Part shown: positions 20,779 through 58,945 of the stretch, piece by piece
How the letters are laid out: the number at the start of each line of letters is the position of its first letter
How positions within the stretch are numbered: position 1 is the first letter of the stretch
Assembly: GCA_964036295.1 (NCBI GenBank)
Contig: OZ038467.1
Location: forward strand, 6,007,001 to 6,071,000
Origin: Plumapathes pennacea
Taxonomy: Eukaryota; Cnidaria; Anthozoa; Antipatharia; Myriopathidae
Direction: 5' to 3'
DNA length: 64,000 bases
The notes under the pieces: generated by a model
The model's database searches: none
Seen by the model: the letters and a program-made list of their open reading frames with translations, nothing else
What the model was told of the DNA's origin: nothing
Position numbers and translations under genes: made by a program

Positions 20779-20955
20779 TATGGCGGTGGCCGTTTACTTA
20801 TAACCCAAAACCCCCACCCCAACCCCGCGCGATGTTTTGTTCATGCGTCCCATGTGTATAAAATTAAGATACCAACTGACAAGCGTGCCAAAACCGGCTT
20901 GACTGCATTTTTTCACACCTTTAGTTCCATCGTGCACAGAAGCCATTTGTGAGAA
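20779..20955. repeat. Dispersed repeat, copy 2 (first copy at 757-935)
   Basis: It is colinear with 757-935, including AAGATACCAACTGACAAGCG and the CGTGCACAGAAGCC end. Confidence 0.7.
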
Positions 20956-21005
20956 GACTCCGACGAAGATAGATGTATTTGTGAGAAGAGATTTGAAAAC
21001 CAAAA

Positions 21006-21036
21006 ATGGCGGAGCAAGCGAAAGTCAGGCTTTCTG
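21006..21036 (+). other. Possible orphan first coding exon (MAEQAKVRLS)
   Basis: AAAAATGGCGGAG is a good anthozoan start context and the eleventh codon is cut by a strong donor, CTG|GTGAGT. A possible next exon follows TTCTCGCAG at about 21140 and in phase would add ELSHHAAFRAVEKKHRTWT before a stop. No further exon or homology was recognised. It could be a real 5' end, a gene relic or chance. Confidence 0.25.
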
Positions 21037-24000
21037 GTGAGTCTTACTAAGTTGAAACTTGCGACGTCGTTTGTACGCTTTATGCCTGTCTTTGAAACAT
21101 TCCAGGTTATTCAATACATTTCTCTCTTTTCTCGCAGAGCTTTCACACCACGCAGCTTTCAGGGCAGTGGAAAAGAAGCATCGCACATGGACTTGACTCA
21201 AAGTTTACAAGGAATATTTGGCTGGAGATGGCTTCAAACGGAAGACAAATGTAGAAATGTATTGAATAGAAAACCGTAAGCTCTGATATGTTAATGTTAT
21301 TCAACAGTCATGTATGATGTTATTTACTTTGTCTTTGAAAGAGGTGTTCCAAACGTTGTCAGTCAGTTCAATTCGCTCCAAGACTTTTTTTTTTCTTTAA
21401 TTCGTGAACAAGAATGATTTTAAACGCGAGGGTACTTTTTGAATTAGTTTTACTGCACTACTTTGGACAAAAACCTGATTTGCTGTCTGTCACATACGTG
21501 TGAAGAGCATATTATTGCAAGAGAAGGTCGTTATTTCCTTACTAGATGGCTGCGTTTGATCCAAATTCTCAAAATTTCCAAGTCCGGTATTCGATGTTAT
21601 GAAAAATCCCAAATTATAAATTATGCAAACATACAGATATTGGCTGCTAAAAAATTGATGTCCAATCAATTTGGTTTACAAAGAATTCTCTAGTCCGTGT
21701 TATTTTTACTGTTGTTTTTCTAAAACGTTTACGATTGGCACTTGTTTTTGCGCGTAACTTTTTTTCTTCGTCGTGGAAACGTTGTAGTTACGCAGGTATC
21801 GATTTAACGTTTTTATTTTGTCTACTTGTACTAAATTTATCGTTCTCTTTCTCGACGGTATAAAAAGCAATACTGAACTTCCCTTGCAAAACGGTTGTTG
21901 TTTTCGCTTACTTTTATGGTGTTTGCATCATTTTCGTCTTCGAAAACTGATGTTTTTTAGTCGCCCTGGCACAAATTTGTACAATATTTCTTCTGTCGTT
22001 CTCAAATTTGGATACGGCTTGATAAATAATGTTGGACATGTTGTTATATTTTCTTCTGTGAACAATTTAGTCACTACCTGATAGGTTTGTTTGGAACACC
22101 TCAACTTATTATTTTTTAATTTTTTTTTTTCTTTGTGTATGCTGCAAATGGCCTTTGCGTATTCAAATAGGAACAATTTTACGCTGAAACTTTGCCCGGA
22201 AGCAATCAATAGTTTTGTGTCTTCTCTAATTCATTTGCGTCACAAATGCGAATGCAAAAACTCACCTTCATAATGAATTTCCTGACCCCTGGGTCCGTCC
22301 TCATGCGTGCTCAGTGAGTTCATGAGCAGCTATTTTCTTTGCTGGACCCACTGCCGACAGCGTGACACGAGTCCCTGGTCATAATATTGTCGCTAACAAT
22401 GCAGATATTAGGGGAAATCTTGGCCTTCAGTTCAAACCTGCTGATTATGTCCGCCATTTTGTCAAGTAGCCTTGGGTTAGTACTTGGTGTAACCCTATTA
22501 TAGTGTATCATTATAAATTATAATTTGTACGCGCGTTCTGATTGGCTAAATAGCCGTGTACGATTTAAGAAATATTAACGCGTTAATTCCCGTGTAATAG
22601 TAGCCTGGTTCAGAAGGTTCCGCTGGTTCGAAGTGAAGTGAAGTTTATTCGACTCAAGTTAGCACTATTAAAAATACAGATAATTACAATATTAATATTA
22701 TAAAGCATGCTATAATCTTAAACCATGTTAAAAGGGCCTAGATGGGGTTTACTGTTAAGTGTGATGCCAAAAAAATTAATGCTAAGTGTTATGCAAAAAA
22801 TTACAGTTAAGTGTTACAAGACTAGATATTTGATAAAACAAGACAAGAGGGCTTAGATGGGATTTACTGTTAAGTGTTATGGGCCTAAATTGTTTACTGT
22901 TAAGTGTTATGCAGACCCCCCTCCCTCCAATTATGGCCAAAAGTGTTGGGACGATACCAATTTCCCCCCCTCCCCCAAATCGATGTTGGAATATCAGCTG
23001 TACACAGTTATGTAACATGCACCAACTCACACCAACATTGATTCAGGGGATCATAGCTACCTCTAATGTTAATGATTTTGTTTCAATACAAAATACATAG
23101 CCTTGGGTAAAGCAGTAGGTTGTAAATCAGTATTCAGTCAGCATCATCCCAACTAATTTTGGCCATGATTGTAGGCCCTGAGTGTTAATTAACTTATCGA
23201 TACACGGGAGTGGTATGGCAACAGGAGTGGTAAAGAGCTTCTAGGGGGTCCAACGAATAAACTTTGAGATTTGGTTCTCCAAAATGCCATTTCTGAAGGG
23301 CGGGAATTGGAAATCCCAACAACTGGATCTACCCATGGGGATGGTCTTCCGGTGCAGGCAGATCCTGCGTGTAGCTATGTACAGTTCAAATTTTTCACTT
23401 GTCATTCAGCAGAACAATCAGTACACCAACAGCAACGAGAGCATTTTATGCTCCTGATACTTTAATACTGCTCTTGTTCAGTTTGTGCAACCTACATGTG
23501 CATGGTATAGTGGTGAAATTGAAATGTTAAAATAAAATTTCGTTAAACCTTCAATATTCCCCAAATTAAAAACTCTTTTAACCCCTTCTTAGTTAGAACT
23601 CGATACCCCAAGTATTCATGTCATGAAAATAAACCCAGTGGTTTACTAGGTTTAATAAATAAACTATATGACTGTATATCCCCAGTCTTTGCAATAGATA
23701 TTTAGATTTCATGTGTGCCGGGCATTGAAAAAGGCCATTTTCAGATTACCAGTAAACAGCCCATTTCCTTCACTCTTTCTCATCCTTGTACCCAGGGTTT
23801 GTACAGACATTACAAGGATAATTTTCTTTCTATGAGGACTTAAATCTGTTGGCCTGAGTAAACTTATAGCATTCTTTGAAGATTTAAATGACTGCATCTA
23901 AGCAAGTTTTTTTTCCTGTGCTGTTCTTCAAAAGGCATTATATGGCTTGGCAGAAATTCATTAAATTTTTCAAGGTATCAAATGACTTCATGGACTTTTC

Positions 24001-24189
24001 AAGAATTGCAGTCAAATTCATGCCTTTTCAAGATTGTACGAACCCTGTGTAAAATTTCCTGCCCTACATTCTCCTTTGTTAGTTTGTTTAGTAATAAATT
24101 TTAGATGGTTGTGCATCTGTTAGCATGAATGTTAGTTGTTTCTTCAAGTACAGTGTGAGATCACCTCTCCACCCCCTAGGTGCTTTTGA

Positions 24190-24432
24190 CCTTTCAACTC
24201 CTAATTATACAAATTCTCCCTTAAACTCCAGAGCTCAAGTTGCAGATTTTCTCAATCTTTCAAGGAAAAAATATTATTCAAGTAATGTAGTAAGAATTGA
24301 TGGTTTAATCAGCAGTCACCTCAGAAAGTTGTCAAAAACTAACTTCTCCTTACTGTATGGTATATCTCTGGTGAAAACTGAAGGAAAAAATTGAAGCTGA
24401 ACACTCTTGGGAGTGCAAGGGAGTGAAAGACT
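24190..24432 (-). repeat. Miniature element with TTTCACTCC ends, copy a
   Basis: This is one of at least five copies in both orientations: 24190-24432, 24532-24740, 32630-32833, 39546-39690 (partial) and 49985-50172. Shared features are AGAGTGATCAACTTCAATTTTC, a middle TCAAT/CTCACTACATC stretch, and ends related to CCTTTCACTCC / GGAGTGAAAGGG. Confidence 0.65.
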
Positions 24433-24531
24433 TTAAAAAGAACCAGAACCAGTGTTGTTGTAGGTAGTGAGTAGTCCAATCAGAGTGCAGAGTGCACTGG
24501 GAAACCAACCACCACATTCCTTTTATTCTAA

Positions 24532-24740
24532 CCCGTTCACTCCCGAGAGTGATCAACATCAATTTTCTTCTTCACTTTTTCACCAGAAAACATATGATAA
24601 GCACAGAGATCTTGGCTTTTGATACCCTGCTAAGAAAAAAGCTGATTAAACTATCAAATCTCACTACATCTGCAGTCACAGATTTTCTTCCTATAAAGGT
24701 TGGAAGAATCTGCATTCTGAGCTTGGTGAAAGACTGAAAG
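24532..24740 (+). repeat. Miniature element with TTTCACTCC ends, copy b
   Basis: It begins GTTCACTCCCGAGAGTGATC and ends GGTGAAAGACTGAAAG, opposite in orientation to copy a about 100 bp away, so the two can form an inverted pair. Confidence 0.65.
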
Positions 24741-25564
24741 AGAAAGTGTAAATTTTGTAGTTAAATGGTCCAGTATCAAGTATCTCTGGGTGGAATGATC
24801 ATCTCATGTACAAGATATTGTAATCTTTGGGTATTGGCTTATGGCAGTCCGATAGACATTTCACATAAATCATCTATAGTGGTCACTTGGTTACTGAATT
24901 GGTTGGGTCAAAGGCACTTACTATTGCAGCCTGTTTTGACTAAAAAAATATCGGGAACTTTGAAGCATTTGTTGCTTTATCAGCAATCCATGAATTATTA
25001 TCAACAGCAGCATGCAGTGCTTGAAAGTACAGGTCAGCCAAAACAACTACCATAATTGCACTACATGTATATTAGGCAACCTAGATAATCTCAATCATTG
25101 GATATTCATATTTGTCAGATTTCTTGTTTGAACAAAAATAAAATGTCAGTTGCCCCATGCATTTTTAAAACCAACATCCTCTGAATAGCTCTGAATGTAC
25201 TACAGCAATTAAACTGTGTATTGTACAGTGCTTTAAAATAATATTAATCTGGAGAAAAATGGCCCTGAATCCACTTTGGTCTTTTTTGAAGGCCAGCAAT
25301 GAATAAGTCATAATTTTTTACTTGTGCAGTACCGGGGTATGGCTGCCCAACAATAAAATTGTCATAAAGACAACTTGACGTATTACCAATTTTAACTGAG
25401 CAGTGGAAAATTCCAGCTAACAAGAGGACAATAATTGTCAACAATTATTGCAAAAAATGCTTTTTGAGAACAGAGATGTGCAGTATGACTTAAGCAACAC
25501 TATAAAATATATTAGTAAGACAAAGTGACCACTTTAGATGACAATCCTTGGTGCTGGCGTTAAT

Positions 25565-28500
25565 TTATCCGAACGTAGATACTTGATAGTATTCTTTCTT
25601 ACTATCTCTCTCCTTTCTGTTCTTCTTGACCAGCATGACAACAAGACTAATGGCTAAGGCCATAGCGACAATACAGATGATAGTGAGGCCGACCACCAAC
25701 GTAACTGACACACTCCGCCCTTGGGAGTCTCCTGAATTTGCTTGCAATGAGGTGTCAAGGCTCAGTGGTATCTCACCAGCTTGGAGTTTCTCCAACACAA
25801 ATGGAACATTAACAGCAGGGCCGTCTTTGACTACTTTCACATTGGCCTCAGCAGGCATGTAGCCTTTCTTTGTGACCATCAATGTGTACTCGCCTTCATT
25901 CAATAAACGCCAGTAGTCACCATCTTTTGCAGACGTGATGGCATGATTACGACCATAAACATTGATTTCGGCCCCTTCGATTCCTGTTCAGAGAGAAAAA
26001 ATGTCCCATTTTATGCTGTTCTTAATCTATAGGAGACATGTTGAATGATGCACTGTGCCTTATAAAATGACTATAACACTATGCACGTCCTGAATGGCTA
26101 AATAGCCATGTATAATGAGAGTATATTGCACGCTGACATGATATGTGATGCATTTTATTGACTATCAGCAGCCTCATGGTTTCCCTACGCTACTCTCGTG
26201 TTCTCCCAGCTTCCTGCGTGTTTAGTTGAGGCTATGTTACACAGGAACACGTTATATTTCTTAACTATTACACAAAATTTTCTTGACACATTATTTTCAT
26301 GATTTCTTTGAAAAATGTCTGTTCTGGGTTGCCTTATTTTGAGATTTTAATTTTACATTTTTTTCAGTTGCAAAATTATGGTGCTGTAAAAATTAAGGTA
26401 ACTATTTGTAATGTACAATCCTCTTCCAGTGATAACTACCACAAACAACTTACAATAAACACATGTAACAAAAGTGATGTATGTACTGTACACACCTTTC
26501 CCTTCTTCATCTCTTACAAAACCTTTGACACCAGTGTGAACCGACTTCATGTACTCCATCAGGGACTTCTTATTTTCTTCCCAGAACTTCTTCAGCTTTT
26601 CTTTAGCAGGGAATTTACAGCAACTCACTTCAACTGTAATCTCAAAGGCATTACTGTGGACGTAGTTCCAGTCTTGCATTCCTCCAACAACTGGGTACCA
26701 GTCTGCTCCATTAGTGATCCCTACACATGATGGGAAACAATTGTCTCAAATTTCACTTTTGCTGAATAAGGTGGAGAATAAGCATGTTTTCTAGAGCATT
26801 TAAGAGGATGTGGAGATGTAAAAAAATCAAAACTACTGTAAAAAGTGGTGTGTGAAAAAGTATTTTTATGGCAATCTTAATAGAATATCTGCAAAAGCAC
26901 CTATGGTCTCAGCCTAAGACACATCTGTCTAGTAAAACAACCCATTTTCATACCTTTAGGAAACACTTCAGGGTAAGGGCAGACAGGCTTTGATTTCCCC
27001 ATGGAAGGATGGTTTTGAGAATAGGTCAAGGCCACCCTTTTGAAGACGTCATCATCTGGTGATATGCTGTACGCACTTCTCTTGTTATCACCATACGGCA
27101 AGTCATCAAATGGGTAGTTAGCCACTAAAGAGCCTCCGTGAAGGTTGGCAGAGAGAACAAATGGATATGACTGTATCCAAGACATCACATTTTTAGTTTC
27201 CCGCTGAAGAGGGGGCCGATCTTCTTTGACAAATTGGTCAGGAAAATTCCTGCAAGGAATTTCAAAATTATCCATTTTAAAAATATATCAGTACAGTGGA
27301 ACCCTGCCTTACAGCCACCCTGTCATTATGGTCACCCCATTATTAGAGCGACTATTTTTGTCCCTCAGAACAAACACCCAGTCATTTTCTTATCTGAAAG
27401 CACTGTTAACGGCCAGCCATTTTATGTCCCGATGATGGTGGAATTTCACTGTACCTGTAGGTTCTTTTAGATGTAATTTCAACATAAAAACCACCACTTT
27501 TATTGATATGAAGCCAGAAAAAAAGTAAACTATGAACTCAGAACACGCTGCTTTCAGCACTTCTTAAATGTTTTAAAAAAATTGCTCAAATTACACAGTC
27601 AATTCTTCTTACTGAAACGGATTACCTTAACAACCAAGTTTAATTTTACTTCGACTGAATTGTTTTAATTAACAGTCCACTGAATGCACAGAATCACTGA
27701 CATTCATACAAACAATCTTTACATAAAGTTTATAGCTACTGTACATGTAGGACGAGACTACAATCAATAAAAATGTTATTGGCTTTCTTGTACATGTACT
27801 GCACAGTAAAATCATCGCGCCTGTTTCGAACTGCGAGGCGAGAGAAGTCTTATTGTACAAGAAATTGGACATGTTGTAAACATAGCAACACTATTTTGCG
27901 ATCGATCAAAATTATAAAGAATGTCAGCCCCACTACGCGGACCCACAAATATTAGTTCGTAGTTTGAGCCCAGGAAAGCTTTTTATTAAAAGCCACTCGT
28001 ATTTTCTGTAATCAGCTAAGGGTATACCGATGTTCGAGCCGCACAATGGAAGATTCCTCAAACGCCGAATTTTCTTTGCCTCAGCTTGATAAAATTTGAA
28101 AAGAAACTGATATGAGGTTGAACCTTCGCCAGCTTCCTGTTGATTCATTTAGTTCATGAAAAAGAAGGATCACGAAAGATACCATTCTACAGTACGTTGA
28201 AATGACACAGACACGAAGGCACAGATCAGGTGAAAAAAAAAAATGAAAACTACAGATGCGAAAGAAAATGAGATTCAAAATACGACTTGGCAATAACATG
28301 TTTCTTTGATTTAGAATTTCTTTCATTTCGAAGTCAACGGAGCGTGGCGAGATAAACACCTTTTGGATACCGCCCAAAACGCAATAATGACCACCTGGAA
28401 GGCCGCGATGAAACAAAAATCTGATCTCTTTTTTCAAACACCTTGGAAGAGTATGCTCGCTCTGCCACGAGTGCGCGACTAATTCAAGAAGAAATTCTCG

Positions 28501-29202
28501 ATTATTCGGAGCGTGCACATGGTAATAAGGATATAAAACAAGGAAAAGGAATGCAAACGGCTGTTTTGTATTACCTCTTCAGTGCGAACTCTTGCTGACA
28601 AATAAAGCTGATCAAATTTAAGTTATACAGGAAGACGCTTAGCGCTTACCAACTAACAACGAAAACGTACAGAAAAAAGGAACCTGAACAAACGGATGTT
28701 GAAGAAAGACTTACCGGTTTAGGTCTTTGTTGTTCGCGTTTGCTCTACCGATTACACTGTCACAGACTCCTAGCTGAGCTCTTTCATAGCCATCAGGATT
28801 CATCGAAGGCATGATGTGGATTCGCGTCGTATCCACCAAACTGGTAACTTCTGGATCACTACCGTAATTTGCGAGGAGATGATCGATCAGTGACAAAAGC
28901 AGCTCACGACCCACGACTTCGTTACCGTGCATGTTACCCACATATTTGAACTCGGGTTCTCCTGGTTCATGCTTGCCTGGGTTGTCAGAAATTTCCATCA
29001 CCCAAAGTTTTCTTCCTAATACCGAATCCCCCGCATCGTACAAGCGAGAAATATTGGGGTACTGCTCGGCATAAGCTCTCAAAAGGGCGGTCATGTCTTT
29101 GTAATTGTGATGCTGATAGTCGATTTCTGCGTTGAAGTCAGCGAAGAGACAAAACACGGTGAGAAGAAGAAGACATCTGCCAGTGGCTTTTCTTCGGCCC
29201 AT
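25565..29202 (-). CDS. Membrane-anchored M14B metallocarboxypeptidase (4 exons, 475 aa)
   Basis: Exons are 28715-29202, 26954-27249, 26496-26720 and 25565-25983, all GT-AG and in phase (1428 nt). Residues 1-25 are a signal peptide ([14 protein letters not shown]). The peptidase domain has the zinc ligands H92 and E95 (MHGNE) and H200 (ANLHGG), MNPDGYE, the family DLNRNFPDQF, GITNG-type [14 protein letters not shown], and the catalytic glutamate E292 in [10 protein letters not shown]. Exon 4 encodes the transthyretin-like domain (EINVYGR...[10 protein letters not shown]...TKKGYMPA), a membrane helix at about 428-455 and a 20-residue tail with EYYQV. It removes C-terminal Arg/Lys from peptides or proteins, as in the CPD/CPE/CPM/CPN group. 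One catalytic domain with a C-terminal membrane helix differs from multi-domain CPD and from GPI-anchored CPM, so I give no symbol. It is divergent from CHD1L. Confidence 0.93.
26083..26265. repeat. Miniature element in carboxypeptidase intron 3 (related copy at 38068-38360)
   Basis: It shares CCTGAATGGCTAAATAGCC, GAGAGTATATTGCACGCTGA and TACGCTACTCTCGTGTTCTC with 38068-38360, in the same orientation; a piece also occurs at 22515-22615. Confidence 0.65.
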
Positions 29203-29483
29203 TTTGTGTTGTTTGTAATACGATCGATCTCCGTTGAAAGTACGTCCAATAAACGAAATAATATGTTCCTTGTCGGTATCTCACGAGACACGACGGCTAG
29301 TCGGTTCGACCGTCTTTGAAAAACTGTCCCTCGGCAACACAGCCGACTACTGCCGTCAATTACTGATATCAAGATTAGTAACACGTCATGGCCTCCTACT
29401 CCGTTTCAGCAACCGCCCCGCCAACGGGAGTTGACGTTGAAAGCAGGCGGAGGAAATTAACAACAGTTTCGTGTTTTGCAATA

Positions 29484-30258
29484 GCACGTCAGTTTCTCGC
29501 TTTGTGATTGGCTAATTTTCATTATCAATAAGAGGACAGACGGACAGACACAAAATCGAGTGCTGACGACAGTGATTTGGACGAAGAAGGTGAATTCAGC
29601 TTCAATTTTACCTCAGTTCTTGCAAAAGCGACATTCGGCATTTGAAGTAGAGAACCAGAAGTGTTCAGAGGCCAATTTCCTTGAGCTTTGTCTTGAAATT
29701 GTCGAGAAAACCGCAGCAGAAAAGCGTTTAGTTTCATTTCTTTCCAACTTCTTTGACAAAAAGTATTATTTTGCACGCGCGAAATGCTCACGTCAAACGG
29801 TCACTTTTTGGTCAATGGCGAAGCGCCTCGTGGATCCACAACTTTTTGACAATGTTGGTTGTTTACCATTTACGCCAAATCTCCGGAAATTTCGGTTGGA
29901 ACGTAAATGGAAAACGACTTTTGGTTCGACCAAAAACCGAGAAATTCCCGAAATAAACGGATCGTCTGAAAAGGTAGTCCTGCCTTCCCGGTTGGTACGT
30001 TTCAAATGGATTGCCACGTTCCATTTGAACTTTCCATAAACTTTCCTATGCCCACCCCGATGTAAGTATCAACGGATGCGAAAAACAAATGGGTTCCTCC
30101 CGTGTGAGATTTTTGCGAGGAGTAAATGGTAAACATATTTTTTCTGTATGGCAATACCCCAGCGACAAACCGGATTTTTTTGCTAATGGTAAATAACGTT
30201 TCATGATCAATAAGAGGACAGACACATAAAAAACTGTCGTCAATTTATTGTTAAATTG
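29484..30258. repeat. Repeat between the divergent carboxypeptidase and CHD1L genes
   Basis: It is bounded by halves of the ACGTCAGTT element (29484-29545 and 30199-30258). The interior holds a 159-residue plus-strand frame (29560-30039). Its stretch around 29733-29850 (TTTCTTTCCAACTTCTTTGAC, GCGAAGCGCCTCGTGGATCC) recurs at 54330-54615 in a CHD1L intron. This looks like a mobile element, so the frame is more likely element-derived than a host gene. It fills most of the interval where the CHD1L promoter should lie. Confidence 0.5.
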
Positions 30259-30532
30259 ATCAAGTTTCCCGCAATAAACAGTTGGTTGCCACAAACAGCA
30301 TCAATTTCCCACCATAAATGTCCAGAAACCTTTTTCGGTGAATACCTTTGCGTTCTGCGTCCCTAAACAACAGCAAACGAGTGGCTGAAGTCATTGATAA
30401 GATGACAGAAAATTCTCGCAGCTGCTACCAAAAAATTTTCATTAGCGATGATGATGATGAGTGGGAGGCTCAACCGAGAAGAGACTGGTGACAAGACCCC
30501 AGCTTTCGCGCGGATTTTTGAGTCGAACAAAC

Positions 30533-57654
<27,122 letters not shown>

Positions 57655-58945
57655 GCTCACTACTGACTTGACTCACTGCTAGCTAAGTTCTATCCGTTAT
57701 AATAAGCTACACTCCTTCATGCAGTCAAACTGCACGGGAAATCAACAGCTTAATCTGCCTGAATAGCGTATTGAAAACAGCCGTAATCAAAGCTGCAGAT
57801 TTAAACATAACCTTGTGACATTCATGCTGTAATATCGTTTTTAAAAGGTGCAGTGTCACGAGCTGCGCATGCGCGCGCACTTTTTTTGTATCCATACGTA
57901 GTGTTTCTTCTATGTGTGGTACAAAATAATAATGGTCAGTCGGTTTGTACGTAGTGAAGGAATTAATGAGCAAGTAAAGGGTTAGTTTAGGAGAAGTGAA
58001 CTATTTTAGACAGAACCACAAGGTGTGTATCGTCTGGATAAGACGTTTACGCGATTTGGTTGGGCGTAGTGGAATGTGTCACTAAATGAACTACAGGTTT
58101 GAAGCGCGCACGTGTTGTGAAACCATTATAGACGATTGATGACGTTCGGCTTTTAACCTTGTTTTGGTGAACGATAAGTGCGGAAGCGCAGACTTTGTCT
58201 CGTCATCTTCAGGGAATGGAGCCAATCCACTTGTTTCAAAGACATTGATTATTTCATCAAGAGGTGTTTTAAAATTCTTGATAGGCTCAGATCCCCATTA
58301 AATTGTTGCTGGGATACAGCAATCTATATTTGGTCAAAGTGTCAATACTTGAAAAAGAAAACACTTTCCTTGAATTTAATACCGCACTACTTTGCCAAGA
58401 TGCCGACTAACCGCTTTTCACAACAATTGAATTTGTGAAAAATCTGACGTCAATTTGCTGCATAATTTATTACGGTCATTTTTAAAAATATTTTTATGTG
58501 TTCGTTAGACGCGGCTTTTAACAATTGTCGAATTCGCAAAAGTGTTGTTTTGTTTTATCAGCGCTAGTTAGTAAACCGAAGTTTGGCGAAGGGATGTTTT
58601 TCAAACTGTTTAGAGCGCTTTTAATGGGGTACACACTTTTACGATTGCTTCATGTTTTAGTGAATGGCAAGACAAAGGAGATACATATGATCTCTAAACT
58701 AACCCAGTAACAAAAGCTTCGGGCGTTAATTACCGTGTTTTGTGTGCATTACTGGTCAAACTCAATCCATTTTCTTCATTAAAGTTGCATTGGTGTTTTC
58801 CTGTGCCGGCCAATGCCTTTTAAACACAGTTTCTGTCGACGGATCAGTTTTCTCGCCAAGTTCGCAGGGAAAGTTGGTGAAAACATTTTGCAACTAAACA
58901 GCTCTCGAGCAAAACGACAAGGCGACGTGAATCTGCCGCATCAAA
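57655..58945. other. Intergenic between CHD1L and the polycystin-like gene
   Basis: About 1.3 kb without a recognisable gene, repeat or clear promoter motif. It must hold the CHD1L 3' end and the promoter and 5' UTR of the polycystin-like gene. Confidence 0.6.

Larger units (their letters stand above)
19927..25564. other. Intergenic, repeats and no confirmed gene
   Basis: No exon chain could be built. Two first-exon-like pieces stand out: 21006-21036 on the plus strand, followed by a good donor GTGAGT, and a minus-strand ATGGCGGACATA at 22457. The rest contains a degenerate copy (22515-22615) of the family seen at 26083-26265 and 38068-38360, a GTTAAGTGTTATG-rich stretch at 22749-22915, and the elements listed separately. 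Confidence 0.5.

Noticed and set aside
28081..28518. 145-residue minus-strand frame in carboxypeptidase intron 1
   Set aside because: Not in phase with either neighbouring exon, no splice borders needed by the gene, no recognisable domain.
29560..30039. 159-residue plus-strand frame as a possible host gene
   Set aside because: Part of it recurs at 54330-54615 with the repeat around it, so it is better treated as mobile-element sequence.
30409..30500. ATG at 30401 and the GTG at 30461 as alternative CHD1L starts
   Set aside because: The first is in another frame and stops after about 30 codons. The second is not ATG and has a stop just upstream; the first in-frame ATG is 30533 and fits the family N-terminus.
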